Source: Elizabethkingia occulta (lineage in GTDB: Bacteria > Bacteroidota > Bacteroidia > Flavobacteriales > Weeksellaceae). From it: DNA of 64,000 nucleotides. The translations under genes were made by a program, and so were the position numbers. The stretch is from NCBI RefSeq assembly GCF_002023715.1, contig NZ_MAHX01000002.1, positions 124,001 through 188,000 on the forward strand, written 5' to 3'. Below are positions 50,860-60,875 of this stretch, one piece after another (position 1 is the first letter of the stretch; the number at the start of each line of letters is the position of its first letter). The notes below the pieces were generated by a model. It saw nothing but the letters and a program-made list of their open reading frames with translations, did no database searches and was not told where the DNA came from.

Positions 50860-53738
50860 TAAAAAACTCCTCTTCTGAAGTACCCAATCACGGCCCCCAA
50901 ATTAAGATTCAGCATGTATCGGATTCGGCTTCCATATCCCTTGAATGCAGGTTCGAATCCCAGAGAAGACTGAACCGGAAAATAGATTTCCAGAAAATCA
51001 GGGATTACTTTTAGTTTAATACCACTATCCCAGATAAACTTCATATTTTGACCTTTATTCTTGTACAAACCAGCATCTGCATAGACGTTGAACATTTTCC
51101 ATAAATGGGCATCCACATTGGTAGAAACAACCCAGCTGTTTACAAAATTTTTAAAATCAGATTTAAATCCACCTTCTGCAAGGATAAACTGCTGAGAAAG
51201 TACTCCATCTGTAGCAGACTGCCCCAACAGACCATAGCTAAATGAATAATTGGAAACTCTGGAAAGACCAAAGTTGAAAAGGTTATTTCGGGTTTTATTT
51301 TCTATAAACAAACCTCCGAAAGCTCTTAGCATTACTTTTTTGTCTTTAGCATATTCCCAACGGTAATAATATTCTGCCGATAGTTTCTGGAAATCTTCCA
51401 TCCATTGAAGATTAGTCATTAGATAATTTTCATGAATAGCTTTGTTATCGGAATATGAATAAGAAATATTCCACAAGTTATACTTATCATAATCATTTTT
51501 TGCAATCAGAGCAGGTGAAAGTGTTCTTTCGAAGTAGCTGTATGAGAATCCTAAGTTTCGGCTTACCTGGCTTCTTGGATCTTTTGCAAAATTGATACTG
51601 GTAAGAAGGTTTACCTTTTTATACGGAAGATTATAATCATAATGGAAATAAGAGCCATTAGCTGCGAATAACCAGCTTCTAAAGAAAGAATCAGCCGGCA
51701 TAAACTGATAACTGGCTCCTGCAGAACCTGTCAGCTGACTGGTTCCTGTACTGTAATATGGAACAAACGAGTAGACAAATTTACGGTCTATGAGACTTTT
51801 GTTTGTAAACTTCATTCCGAGAAGGAATTTATCATAATTGTTCCATGATAGTATAGGAGCAACGTAGACTTCATTATACTCCGGATTGGGAATGTCAGTA
51901 AATAACTTGAATCTAATTTTTTTCATATTAGAAAACATTCCTTTTGTATAAAGATAGTTATCTCTGAAGTTGGCTTCAGGGAAAGTATAATCGTTATTTA
52001 TAGAAATCTTTTTAGTACTGTCATTTGGTATTCTGTAAACCTGTTTGTCAGTACTTTCAGTAGTGTCGAACCAATAGGATTTTATTTTCCCGTTAAAGTC
52101 TTCAGCTTCTACTTTTAAAGGAATTTTCAGTGGTGTATTCTTAGATATTCTTAATTCCAGCTGATTGTCATCTGTCTTTTTAAAAGACCTGAGATTAAAA
52201 TTAACTCTGTTTTTATGCTGAACAAATTTTTCTAAAAATTCACTTGTATGGTTAGTATAAGAATCCAACTGGGTCATAAAGTCTTTACTGTCGATTTTCT
52301 GACCACGGTTTTTTGCTAGATACTCCTGAACAAAACTATCGAATTTTTGCGTCTTATTATTTAGCATACTAAAGATAAGCCCGGTTTCGAAACTGCTTAC
52401 AGCCGTTATATTAAACTTGCTGAGATGCTGGAGAGGAGTGTTTATACTCTGGTCCAGATTCTGATTGAGAATATAATCATAAGCAAGTCCATAACGATCT
52501 GTCAATTTTATTTTTGAAACTTCAAACCATTTCAGAGGCTTTATTTTCCATAATCTGACCTGATCAGGAAGGTTTCCGGCTAGTTTTTTGTTACTGTAGT
52601 TTTTATTCAGGTATTCTATTTCGAGATAAGTTCTTAATCCGTTATATAACCAATGGTCGGTATTTTTATCGGCTAAAAATGACTGATTAACAACATTCTG
52701 GGAAATGATACTAAAGTAGTTAAAATCAGATTTTTCAGCATCAGAAAATAATTTAAATTTCCATTTTCGAAACTTTATATCATCACTTCCAATAAATCCG
52801 TTTCGATCTCTTGCCCTATCAGAAATAAAAATTTTACCAGGTAAAAAACCGATTTTATCTTTAATGAATTTTAATTGTAATGGAACCAGAAATGCAAGGT
52901 TTGCCTGCTCTTCCGAAGATATTTTGTAGCCTAAATCCAGCGTAACTTTTTGTTTGTCTACATCAAAATCCATTTTGGTATTTTCTGTATGTGAGATCAT
53001 AAATTCCGGATCTTCATACAGAGAACCTTCAAAGTTATAGTTGTCTTTCTGATGCAAATTGGACTGAATAATATAAGGGCCTTTTTCAAAATTGATATTC
53101 CAATAGCTGCCGTTATTCTGATTTTCATCCAGATCCAGATACGATTTTTCAGATAGTTTAGAATCTTCAAAGCTATCGGGAACAATGAAGAAATATTTTA
53201 AAAGTATCTGATTGTCTCCATAACCATAGCCTGTAAAGTCTGATGCAGGAATATGAATATCATACTCCAGATTTAGCGTTACTTTCCCGTTTTGTGGAAG
53301 AGGTTGTTTTAATCCAAGATATATATTTTCACCCCTTTCATCTGAGTAAGACTTTACTTCTTTCGAAAAATCTACTCTCAGATTCTCTATATACCCCAGT
53401 TTTTCTTTGTTACTGAAATATAATGCTGTTTTTCTTTCCTGTAACTTTCGCTTGCCTAAAGGTGTTCTTCTGTTTCGGTAGGCATTTGCCCAAGATAATA
53501 ATTTTATAGAATCTACCGGACGTGAAAGCCTGTTTTGATAGACAATTTTCTGCTGTATGTGCGCAACATATCTGTTTTCGTCCAACTTTACCTGCAAACT
53601 TATACTATCCTTCTGGGCCTTCACGTAGAAAGAAGAGAACAGAAAGAAACAGGCAATAATTTTTGGGACAGGATGTATTCCTGACTGTATACGGATTTCC
53701 CGAGTTGAAGTATTTTGATAAATGTCCCGAATTTTCAT
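50859..53738 (-). CDS. M1-peptidase-like protein fused to an outer-membrane beta barrel, active site lost
   Basis: The 959-residue product has a long n-region before a hydrophobic signal (IIACFFLFSSFYVKAQ). Residues about 45-520 resemble the N-terminal and thermolysin-like domains of M1 aminopeptidases (SLQVKLDENRYVAHIQQKIVY, LPQNGKVTLNLEYDIHIP, WLYNGLRTYLEIEYL). No HExxH occurs anywhere; NQSFL stands about where it would be. Residues about 600-959 are alternating Tyr/Phe-rich strands of a predicted barrel with a C-terminal Phe. It is probably a non-catalytic surface or assembly protein. The esterase gene upstream ends 1 bp away, so both are one operon. Confidence 0.75.
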   Translation of the reverse strand: MKIRDIYQNTSTREIRIQSGIHPVPKIIACFFLFSSFYVKAQKDSISLQVKLDENRYVAHIQQKIVYQNRLSRPVDSIKLLSWANAYRNRRTPLGKRKLQERKTALYFSNKEKLGYIENLRVDFSKEVKSYSDERGENIYLGLKQPLPQNGKVTLNLEYDIHIPASDFTGYGYGDNQILLKYFFIVPDSFEDSKLSEKSYLDLDENQNNGSYWNINFEKGPYIIQSNLHQKDNYNFEGSLYEDPEFMISHTENTKMDFDVDKQKVTLDLGYKISSEEQANLAFLVPLQLKFIKDKIGFLPGKIFISDRARDRNGFIGSDDIKFRKWKFKLFSDAEKSDFNYFSIISQNVVNQSFLADKNTDHWLYNGLRTYLEIEYLNKNYSNKKLAGNLPDQVRLWKIKPLKWFEVSKIKLTDRYGLAYDYILNQNLDQSINTPLQHLSKFNITAVSSFETGLIFSMLNNKTQKFDSFVQEYLAKNRGQKIDSKDFMTQLDSYTNHTSEFLEKFVQHKNRVNFNLRSFKKTDDNQLELRISKNTPLKIPLKVEAEDFNGKIKSYWFDTTESTDKQVYRIPNDSTKKISINNDYTFPEANFRDNYLYTKGMFSNMKKIRFKLFTDIPNPEYNEVYVAPILSWNNYDKFLLGMKFTNKSLIDRKFVYSFVPYYSTGTSQLTGSAGASYQFMPADSFFRSWLFAANGSYFHYDYNLPYKKVNLLTSINFAKDPRSQVSRNLGFSYSYFERTLSPALIAKNDYDKYNLWNISYSYSDNKAIHENYLMTNLQWMEDFQKLSAEYYYRWEYAKDKKVMLRAFGGLFIENKTRNNLFNFGLSRVSNYSFSYGLLGQSATDGVLSQQFILAEGGFKSDFKNFVNSWVVSTNVDAHLWKMFNVYADAGLYKNKGQNMKFIWDSGIKLKVIPDFLEIYFPVQSSLGFEPAFKGYGSRIRYMLNLNLGAVIGYFRRGVF

Positions 53739-53739
53739 T

Positions 53740-54372
53740 TTAAGAAAGAAACGCCATTAAGTCCATGTAATTTTTTTGATTGATATTGTGCCCGCTTACA
53801 TATTCCCGGAATGAGAAAAAACATCCGAGATCATACAACATGTCTGCTGCTGTTCTTCCCATATCCAGAGGAATTACAGCATCTTCCATTCCATGCGAAA
53901 TGAAAAAACGCATTTCTGTAAATGCTTTTTTATTCTTGCTGATATTCTGAAGAATCTTAGTCTCAGGATAAGCACTAAGTATCGCAATTTTATTAAAGAG
54001 TTCCGGATATGTTAATGCCATAGAATAGGATAAAATACCACCCTGACTGAATCCCATTAAATGGGTTCTTTCAGCAAGCTTATATTCATCCTTTATATCT
54101 CTTATCAGGTTCAGAATGCTTTTCATAGCATCAGTAGCCTCTTCTATATCGATAAATCTGTCTGCAGAAGAAAAATCTATATCGTACCAGGAATAACCTC
54201 CGTAAGGAGAATCCTTAGGGGCTCTCAGGCTAACGATTAACCAATCTTCCGGCAGAGTAGGTACAAAGCTAAAAAGGTCTTCTTCATTACTTCCGTAACC
54301 GTGAAGCATAACCAAAAGTTGTGTTTTTGGAGTGATAACTTCAGGTTTTCTCACCAAATAATTTATGTTCAT
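53740..54372 (-). CDS. Alpha/beta hydrolase, carboxylesterase/phospholipase type
   Basis: I place the start at the ATG at 54372 (MNINYLVRKPEVI), giving 210 residues; the frame open to 54450 adds 26 unlikely residues. It has LLVMLHGYGSNEEDL (oxyanion region), the nucleophile elbow GFSQGG (S109), Asp164 in HGMEDAVIP and His195 in SGHN. Cytosolic carboxylesterase or acyl-protein thioesterase-like activity is expected. The M1-like gene starts 1 bp after its stop. Confidence 0.9.
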   Translation of the reverse strand: MNINYLVRKPEVITPKTQLLVMLHGYGSNEEDLFSFVPTLPEDWLIVSLRAPKDSPYGGYSWYDIDFSSADRFIDIEEATDAMKSILNLIRDIKDEYKLAERTHLMGFSQGGILSYSMALTYPELFNKIAILSAYPETKILQNISKNKKAFTEMRFFISHGMEDAVIPLDMGRTAADMLYDLGCFFSFREYVSGHNINQKNYMDLMAFLS

Positions 54373-54571
54373 ACCACAAATATATATTAAGTTATGCAAT
54401 ATTTTGATTAAAGATAGGTTAAGATCGTGTTTTTTAGCTAAAAGCTGCATCTGTGCTTTATATACAAGGTATTTTGGTTTGTTAAATGATAACTTTAATA
54501 ACTGCGTCAGTAATTATTCCATTTATATTAAAAAAATGTAAATTTACAGCACGAAAATTTCTAAATATAAA

Positions 54572-55522
54572 ATGGATAAAATCCCAAGTGTAGACCTGCG
54601 TGATTTCCTTTCGGATAACCCGGAACGCAAACAGAAATTTGTAAATGAAATCGGAAAAGCTTACGAAGAAATTGGATTTGTTGCCCTTAAAGGACACTTT
54701 CTGGACGACAATCTGGTAGACAATCTCTACGGAGAAGTAAGAAATTTCTTCGAACTGCCATTAGAAACTAAACAGAAGTACGAAATCCCCGGAATTGGCG
54801 GACAGCGTGGTTATGTAGGTTTTGGAAAAGAAACGGCAAAAGGTTTTAAAAAGGGAGACCTTAAAGAATTTTGGCATTTTGGACAATACCTTCAGGAGGG
54901 TTCCAAATATGCAAATGAGTACCCTGATAATGTAATTGTTGATGAGTTACCTAAATTCAACGAAGTAGGAAAAGAAACTTATCAGATGCTGGAGAAAACT
55001 GGACAGTACGTATTAAGAGCCTTGGCTCTTCACCTTGGACTGGATGAGTTTTACTTCGATAAGTATATTGCAGAAGGTAATTCAATCCTTAGACCAATTC
55101 ACTATCCACCAATTACGGAAGAGCCGGATGATGCAGTACGTGCAGCAGCACATGGAGACATTAACCTTATTACACTTCTTATGGGTGCACAAGGTAAAGG
55201 TCTTCAGGTTCAAAACCACAATGGTGATTGGATCGATGCTATTGCTGAACCAGATGAATTAATGATTAATGTTGGTGATATGTTGTCCAGACATACAAAC
55301 AACAAGCTGAAATCCACAATTCACAGAGTAGTTAATCCACCAAGAGAATTATGGAGTACTTCCAGATTTTCTATTCCTTTTTTTATGCACCCGGTGAGTG
55401 AAATGCCACTAAATGCATTAGAAAATACGATTGATGAAAACAATCCTAAATTGTATCCCGATACAACTGCCGGAGAATTCTTACATGAAAGACTTGTAGA
55501 ATTAGGATTGATTAAGAAGTAA
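54572..55522 (+). CDS. 2-oxoglutarate/Fe(II) oxygenase, isopenicillin N synthase-like
   Basis: This 316-residue enzyme has the DIOX_N-type start (IPSVDLRDFLSDNPERKQ), then the double-stranded beta-helix core with iron ligands H194 and D196 (AAHGDINLI) and H251 (IHRVVNPP). The 2OG-binding pair is R265 and S267 (RFSIPFF). It oxidises an unknown small molecule with Fe2+ and oxygen; bacterial relatives include ethylene-forming and amino-acid oxygenases. The start ATG follows a 200-bp intergenic region shared with the divergent esterase gene. Confidence 0.92.
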   Translation: MDKIPSVDLRDFLSDNPERKQKFVNEIGKAYEEIGFVALKGHFLDDNLVDNLYGEVRNFFELPLETKQKYEIPGIGGQRGYVGFGKETAKGFKKGDLKEFWHFGQYLQEGSKYANEYPDNVIVDELPKFNEVGKETYQMLEKTGQYVLRALALHLGLDEFYFDKYIAEGNSILRPIHYPPITEEPDDAVRAAAHGDINLITLLMGAQGKGLQVQNHNGDWIDAIAEPDELMINVGDMLSRHTNNKLKSTIHRVVNPPRELWSTSRFSIPFFMHPVSEMPLNALENTIDENNPKLYPDTTAGEFLHERLVELGLIKK

Positions 55523-55548
55523 ATATAAATAATTACTTATAATAGTAG

Positions 55549-55573
55549 AGCCTCCCTTTTTGGGGAGGCTTTT
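55549..55573 (+). terminator. Rho-independent terminator after the oxygenase gene
   Basis: An 8-bp GC-rich stem (55549-55556 with 55563-55570) with a 6-nt loop is followed by TTTGTG. It lies 26 nt after the stop. Confidence 0.83.
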
Positions 55574-55600
55574 GTGTTTCAAAATTGTATCTATTGTACT

Positions 55601-55650
55601 TTGTCATCCTGAGCAGAGCAGTAGTGAGCCTGACGAACTATTGAAGGATC
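55601..55650 (+). repeat. Fragment resembling a dispersed flavobacterial intergenic repeat
   Basis: TTGTCATCCTGAGCAGAG at 55601-55618 and GAAGGATC at 55643-55650 recall the TGTCATCCTGAGC...GAAGGATC repeats scattered in many Bacteroidota genomes. The middle is degenerate. Only one copy is visible in this window. Confidence 0.45.
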
Positions 55651-55729
55651 ATTTACTATTAGTGTTTTGTGAATGAAAATGTTTAAATCAGTCTCAGCAT
55701 AACATATTTTTGAGGTATTTTCTTCGTTT

Positions 55730-56371
55730 TTATTTTAGTTTAACTTTTACAACTTCTCCATCAGCCTTTACTTCAACAAAAGTTTCTAAAAATTCATTAA
55801 AATTCTTAGTATAAGAACTAGGGGAGTAATAGTCTATTCTGCCATAATTGTCATAGCCACTTCCTGTATATTTATTATAGTTGTAATTCAGGCTATAATC
55901 CATGCTTCCGTAGAGGTAATATTTTCCAGGTTTCATATTTGGGAATGTAAACTCTCCATCGCTATTGGTAATAGCTTCTATACGATATCTCATCGCATTT
56001 CTGTCCATATAAACGTATCTGTTTTTCTTAGGATTATTCTTGCTTTTATCACTCCAAAGTTTATAATACTCTTCGAAATACGGTGTTACAGGGAACAAGA
56101 TTACTTTTATTTTATTGGCTTTTACCTTTCCTAAAATTTTCATTCCGTATCCATTCTTTTGTCTGGTAAAAGCTTCACCTACAATTGTCCCTTTTCCCAG
56201 CGCAAGCATACTTTTAGCCTGTAACGAATCAAATTTCTGAGTGGGCATGGTAATTATCTCAGATGCCTTTCTTTTAGCAGCCTCTTTGTCTGCTTTTTCA
56301 GGTTCTACATATTGAGCCTTGATAATAAGCCCAAAGAATAATAAAGATATTAAGGGAAGTATTTTTTTCAT
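55730..56371 (-). CDS. Secreted protein with carboxypeptidase-regulatory-like domain
   Basis: The 213-residue product has a signal ending GLIIKAQ and a Lys/Glu-rich helical stretch. The later part holds a beta-sandwich motif of the carboxypeptidase-regulatory or SpaA-like type (NSDGEFTFPNMKPGKYYLYG). It also has a Tyr/Asn-rich segment (SLNYNYNKYTGSGYDNYG). No catalytic motif is visible. It may bind or shape the cell surface; the function is unknown. It lies 127 bp from tyrS on the same strand. Confidence 0.78.
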   Translation of the reverse strand: MKKILPLISLLFFGLIIKAQYVEPEKADKEAAKRKASEIITMPTQKFDSLQAKSMLALGKGTIVGEAFTRQKNGYGMKILGKVKANKIKVILFPVTPYFEEYYKLWSDKSKNNPKKNRYVYMDRNAMRYRIEAITNSDGEFTFPNMKPGKYYLYGSMDYSLNYNYNKYTGSGYDNYGRIDYYSPSSYTKNFNEFLETFVEVKADGEVVKVKLK

Positions 56372-56498
56372 TTTATCATATTTTTTTAGTGTTATGAATG
56401 TGAAATTAGAAAAAAGTTATAATACTGACAAAAATATTTTTTGCATAAAAAAGCCATCCCGAAAGAGATGGCTAATTGTTATTAATATAATTTATAAA

Positions 56499-57794
56499 TT
56501 ATACAATTTTTACAATAAAGTAGCTTTTCTTTCCTTTTTGTAATAAAAGGAATTTGCCATCAATAAGATCTTTTTCTGAAACTTCAAAAGTATCATTCAC
56601 CTTCTCTTTATTTACAGAAATAGCATTTCCGGTAAGTTCTCTTTTGGCTTCACCTTTAGATTTAAGAAAGCCTGATTTATCTGAAATAAGATCTACAATA
56701 TTGCTTCCTATAACTTCAGATTTTGCAACTTCTTTTTGCGGAACACCATCAAAAATCTGAAGGAACAATTCTTCATCAAGGCTTACTAAGTCCTCGGCAG
56801 TAGAACGCCCAAATAAGATTTCAGAAGCCTTAAGAGCTCTTTCATATTCTGCACGGCCATGTACCCATACCGTAACTTCTTCAGCTAATTTTTTCTGAAG
56901 TTTACGCTCATGCGGAGCTGTTTTGTGCTCTTCAATCAGTTTTTCTATCTCTTCTTTTTCAAGGAAAGTATAGAATCTGATGAATCTTTCACCATCTTCA
57001 TCTGTAGCATTTAACCAGAATTGGTAGAATCTGTATGGAGAAGTTCTTTTAGCATCTAACCAGTAATTTTCACCGCTTTCAGATTTTCCAAATTTGGATC
57101 CGTCTGCTTTAGTGATTAATTTAGTAGTAAGTGCAAAAGCTTCACCCTGTGCTTTTCTGCGGATAAGTTCAGTTCCTGTAGTGATGTTTCCCCACTGGTC
57201 AGAACCTCCCATCTGTAATTTTACACCTTTTTCTTTATATAAATGAAGGTAATCGTAGCCTTGTAGTAACTGGTATGTAAATTCTGTAAAGCTCATTCCA
57301 TCAGCCCCATCTTCTCCTGAAAAACGTTTTTTCACAGAGTCTTTTGCCATCATATAGTTTACAGTAATGTGCTTTCCGATATTTTTTGCAAAATCCAGAA
57401 AAGTAACATTTTTCATCCAGTCGTAGTTGTTTACCAGTTCAGCTCTGTTAGGACCATCTCCTTCAAAATCCAGAAATCTGGAAAGCTGATTTTTCAAACA
57501 ATCCACGTAATACAATAGGGTCTCCTCATCTAACAGATTACGTTCTGCGGACTTGCCGGATGGGTCACCTATCATTCCTGTTGCACCGCCTACCAAAGCA
57601 ATTGGTTTGTGGCCGTGACGTTGAAAATGAGCCAAAATCTTAATCGGAATAAGGCTCCCAATGTGTAACGAATCTGCTGTTGGATCGAAACCGATATAGG
57701 CTGTAGTCATCTCTTTGTTGAGTTGATCTTCAGTCCCCGGCGTCATGTCAGCCCAAAGCCCACGCCATTTCAGTTCTTCAATAAAAGCATTCAT
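56499..57794 (-). CDS. tyrS: Tyrosyl-tRNA synthetase
   Basis: This 431-residue class I synthetase has the signature HIGS (44-47, DSLHIGSL), the tyrosine-site motif [11 protein letters not shown] and the KMSKS equivalent KFGKS (234-238). A C-terminal S4-like domain is present (about 360-431; [18 protein letters not shown]). It charges tRNA-Tyr in the cytosol. Start and length match the family. No T-box leader precedes it; instead a -7 promoter element lies 20 nt upstream. Confidence 0.97.
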   Translation of the reverse strand: MNAFIEELKWRGLWADMTPGTEDQLNKEMTTAYIGFDPTADSLHIGSLIPIKILAHFQRHGHKPIALVGGATGMIGDPSGKSAERNLLDEETLLYYVDCLKNQLSRFLDFEGDGPNRAELVNNYDWMKNVTFLDFAKNIGKHITVNYMMAKDSVKKRFSGEDGADGMSFTEFTYQLLQGYDYLHLYKEKGVKLQMGGSDQWGNITTGTELIRRKAQGEAFALTTKLITKADGSKFGKSESGENYWLDAKRTSPYRFYQFWLNATDEDGERFIRFYTFLEKEEIEKLIEEHKTAPHERKLQKKLAEEVTVWVHGRAEYERALKASEILFGRSTAEDLVSLDEELFLQIFDGVPQKEVAKSEVIGSNIVDLISDKSGFLKSKGEAKRELTGNAISVNKEKVNDTFEVSEKDLIDGKFLLLQKGKKSYFIVKIV

Positions 57795-57814
57795 TATATA
57801 AAAATTTTAAGATG

Positions 57815-57822
57815 CAAAGGTA
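57815..57822 (-). promoter_or_regulatory. Probable -7 element of tyrS
   Basis: On the minus strand TACCTTTG fits TAnnTTTG and lies 20 nt before the tyrS ATG. The -33 TTG is not evident. Confidence 0.5.
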
Positions 57823-57901
57823 CAAAAATGCTTTTGCACAGGCTTATAAAAAGATTTGATTTTTTCAGGAACTTTAGATTGTTGCCATTTATATACTAAA
57901 G

Positions 57902-59209
57902 CTAATAAGTGTATTCTAACCAAACTGTGTTTTTCCTGTTATTCTCGTTCCTCTGATAAGACCCTAGTAGTCCTTTGTCATTTAGTTGATAAATTGCTTT
58001 TCTTACACTGTTGTCTCTTGTATACTGGCTTTCGTATAAAACAGGTGATTTTTTCTCAATTCTGTATTTTGTTTCCTGCATTAATTTTCCGTCCTGATAA
58101 ACAGTGCTGTTATGGGTAAAAGGGAATTCATTAGCATTGCTGCTGCAATTAGAGGTTTGTATAACATTGTCTATATAGAAATTGGTACATGATTTTTCTA
58201 TTTTTTCATCAGTAGCAGCATTCATGTTATCACTGTTATCGTCTTTCATGATAATATAACTTTTTCGTAGCAATTCATTTTTTTCCAGACGGTATATCTC
58301 CGTTTCTATACCTCCGCCCAAATCACTGGAAGTAATCATTCTCTCATTGTCATAGCTTATGTTTGTTGTATTTACAGGTGTCTGGATATTTGTAAGAATA
58401 CCATCTTTATAGGTGAATTTCTGAACAGATTTTTCATTAGATCTGTATTCTGTAATCGTGATGGGCTGACCTAATTCATTAAGCTCTGTAACCATATATT
58501 TTTGCTTTTTGCCATTATCTCCTGTAATATAAGTTGTAATTGTTTTTACTTTGGATTGATCTTTATTAAAAAGCATTGTATTTTCAATAAAGCAAATTTT
58601 GGGTACAGCGAGATGTTGTAAATATGACTGCATTACTTCTGCTGATTTTTTGGTGAAATTATTCTTACCCTGCAGGGTTTTAATTTCTTCCTTATATTTT
58701 TTGCTGTTTGTGATATAGGAAGATTCTTTTTGCTGTCCCAGCTGAGTTGCAACAAACTCTGTTGCCCTATTTTTTCCTTCCTGTGTTACAATATTATCAT
58801 CCATCTTTCCGCTCCAGTAAGCAATAGCCTGATAAGTATTGCCATCACCTGTAAGATCAATATATTGACCATTTTCAGCAAGTACATAGGTATAGGTGTA
58901 TAACTGGATAATTTCCGGTGTGTTTTTTCTGAAATTCTTTATTAGTTCATTCTTCTCCTGATCGTCTCCTCCTACAGACACTCCTTTCATATTAGGCGCA
59001 ACATCTATTAATAAAACATATGCTTTGCCTGCTTTTAGCTTTAAAGTGTCGGCTTCAGATTTATCAGAAACAGCATCAGTAACTCCTGCAATATCTACCA
59101 TAGTAGCTCTTCCGGAAGATTTTTTAGGTTGTTTTTTTGTGGTTTTTCTCTGTGCGGAAATCCCTATTGTTACGATGCATATTAAAAATATACTTAAAAT
59201 TCTTTTCAT
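57902..59209 (-). CDS. Secreted protein with YD-repeat-like C-terminal half, unknown function
   Basis: I start at the ATG at 59209 (MKRILSIFLICIVTIGISAQ), giving 435 residues with a clear signal peptide; a start at 59224 adds five. A basic Lys/Thr-rich stretch follows. The C-terminal half carries loosely repeated beta units of the MORN or YD-repeat sort (VQKFTYKDGILTNIQ, TNISYDNERMI, HNSTVYQDGKLMQET). No catalytic motif or lipobox. It is divergent from the sigma factor gene across about 190 bp. I do not recognise the family. Confidence 0.72.
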   Translation of the reverse strand: MKRILSIFLICIVTIGISAQRKTTKKQPKKSSGRATMVDIAGVTDAVSDKSEADTLKLKAGKAYVLLIDVAPNMKGVSVGGDDQEKNELIKNFRKNTPEIIQLYTYTYVLAENGQYIDLTGDGNTYQAIAYWSGKMDDNIVTQEGKNRATEFVATQLGQQKESSYITNSKKYKEEIKTLQGKNNFTKKSAEVMQSYLQHLAVPKICFIENTMLFNKDQSKVKTITTYITGDNGKKQKYMVTELNELGQPITITEYRSNEKSVQKFTYKDGILTNIQTPVNTTNISYDNERMITSSDLGGGIETEIYRLEKNELLRKSYIIMKDDNSDNMNAATDEKIEKSCTNFYIDNVIQTSNCSSNANEFPFTHNSTVYQDGKLMQETKYRIEKKSPVLYESQYTRDNSVRKAIYQLNDKGLLGSYQRNENNRKNTVWLEYTY

Positions 59210-59369
59210 ATTATAGTTGTTCATGTTTGTATTGTAGTTGCCTTTCAGCCTGTTATTGGGTGTTAAATTAAAGAAAAAAAATAAATGAATTAGATGACTA
59301 TCGTTATCATCACTTATGGCGATATGGAAAAACGAAAAACGCTGACTTTTTTTTCAGCAAACTCTTCAG

Positions 59370-59377
59370 TATCTTTG
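59370..59377 (+). promoter_or_regulatory. Probable -7 element of the sigma factor-lipA operon
   Basis: TATCTTTG fits TAnnTTTG and lies 22 nt before the proposed TTG start at 59400. No clear -33 TTG. Confidence 0.5.
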
Positions 59378-59399
59378 TATTGTTTTTTAGAAAAAAGTT

Positions 59400-59960
59400 T
59401 TGAACGAGGAATCCTTAATCCATCTTATCCGGAAAGCACAAAGTAAAGATCAGAAGGCACAAACCCAATTGATCAATATGTTCTGGGTGGATGTTTTTTC
59501 TTTTATAATGAAAAAAGTTCAGGATGATATCCTGGCGGATGAAATTACAGTAAATGTATTTTCCAAAGTTTTGACGAAGCTGGATTTATTCGATCCGAGC
59601 TTTCAGTTTAAAACATGGATTCTGACAATTGCACAGAATACTGTAATTGATTACTGGAGAAAGAAAAGCCGTGAAGCAGAAGATGCGACCGGAGATCTGG
59701 AAGAAGTGAAAAATGTTTTTGTAAAATCACCTGAAGAACTATTGATTTCTGAAGAAGAAAATGATGAGATTCTACAAATAGTAGCCTCTATGGATGCAAA
59801 TTATCAGGATATTATCAGACTTAGATTCTTTGAAGAAAAAAGTATAAAAGAAATTGCTGAAGAGCTGAATCTCTCAGTTGCTAATACTAAAGTCAGAATT
59901 ATGCGGGCGAAAAAAGTATTGGCAGAATTATTAAAAAATAACGAGTTATACAATGAGTAA
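59400..59960 (+). CDS. ECF-type RNA polymerase sigma factor
   Basis: The 186-residue product is a group IV sigma factor. Region 2 is about 22-90 ([38 protein letters not shown]) and region 4 about 125-180 ([31 protein letters not shown]). The only start that covers region 1/2 is a TTG at 59400; the next ATG falls inside region 2. No anti-sigma factor gene follows; lipA starts inside the last codons (8-nt overlap), an unusual partner. The stress or signal to which it responds is unknown. Confidence 0.85.
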   Translation: MNEESLIHLIRKAQSKDQKAQTQLINMFWVDVFSFIMKKVQDDILADEITVNVFSKVLTKLDLFDPSFQFKTWILTIAQNTVIDYWRKKSREAEDATGDLEEVKNVFVKSPEELLISEEENDEILQIVASMDANYQDIIRLRFFEEKSIKEIAEELNLSVANTKVRIMRAKKVLAELLKNNELYNE

Positions 59961-60825
59961 CGAGACATTAACTAACGATACTACAACTCAAAAACCTAAA
60001 TGGATTAGAGTAAAGCTACCAACAGGGAAAAATTACCGCGAGTTAAGAACACTTGTAGATAAATATAAACTAAATACAATTTGTCAGAGTGGAAGTTGCC
60101 CGAATATGGGAGAATGTTGGGGCGAAGGGACAGCAACGTTTATGATTCTGGGAAATATCTGTACCAGAAGTTGTGGATTTTGTGGCGTAAAAACCGGGAA
60201 GCCATTAGATGTTAACTGGGATGAACCTGAAAAAGTAGCACGTTCCATCAAGTTAATGAAAATCAAGCATGCTGTATTAACTTCTGTAGACAGAGATGAC
60301 CTTAAAGATATGGGATCTATCCTGTGGGCAGAAACAGTAAATGCAGTACGAAGAATATCTCCTGGGACAACAATGGAAACATTGATTCCGGATTTTCAGG
60401 GAATAACAAAACATATTGACAGACTTATAGAGGTAGCTCCGGAGGTAATTTCTCATAATATGGAAACCGTGAAAAGACTTACCCGTGAAGTACGTATTCA
60501 GGCAAAATACGAAAGAAGTCTGGAGGTACTTAGATATATGAAGGAGGCAGGGCAGCGTCGTACCAAAACCGGAGTAATGCTGGGACTGGGTGAAGAAAAG
60601 GATGAAGTCTTCCAAACTATTGAAGATATCAGAAATGCAAATGTAGACGTTATTACCCTTGGACAATATTTACAACCTACGAAGAAACACTTGCCGGTAA
60701 AAAGATTTATTACACCGGAAGAGTTCGATGAATATGGAGCTTTTGCGAGAAGCCTTGGCTTCAGACATGTGGAAAGTTCCCCATTGGTGCGTTCTTCTTA
60801 TCATGCAGAAAAACACATCCACTAA
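59953..60825 (+). CDS. lipA: Lipoyl synthase
   Basis: The 290-residue radical-SAM enzyme has the auxiliary cluster cysteines C44, C49 and C55 ([12 protein letters not shown]) and the radical-SAM cluster C70, C74 and C77 (CTRSCGFC). It ends with [13 protein letters not shown], containing the conserved RSSYH. It inserts two sulfur atoms into octanoyl groups on lipoyl domains. The start overlaps the sigma factor gene by 8 nt, so translation is coupled. A strong terminator follows. Confidence 0.97.
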   Translation: MSNETLTNDTTTQKPKWIRVKLPTGKNYRELRTLVDKYKLNTICQSGSCPNMGECWGEGTATFMILGNICTRSCGFCGVKTGKPLDVNWDEPEKVARSIKLMKIKHAVLTSVDRDDLKDMGSILWAETVNAVRRISPGTTMETLIPDFQGITKHIDRLIEVAPEVISHNMETVKRLTREVRIQAKYERSLEVLRYMKEAGQRRTKTGVMLGLGEEKDEVFQTIEDIRNANVDVITLGQYLQPTKKHLPVKRFITPEEFDEYGAFARSLGFRHVESSPLVRSSYHAEKHIH

Positions 60826-60843
60826 AATTTAATTTGTGAAATG

Positions 60844-60875
60844 ATACCCTTCGGAATTCCGAAGGGTATTTTTTT
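60844..60875 (+). terminator. Rho-independent terminator of the sigma factor-lipA operon
   Basis: A perfect 26-nt palindrome (60844-60869, two 13-nt arms) is followed by a run of T. It starts 18 nt after the lipA stop. Confidence 0.87.

Noticed and set aside
54373-54450. Longer start for the alpha/beta hydrolase
   Set aside because: The extra 26 residues lack family similarity; the ATG at 54372 starts a typical short N-terminus.
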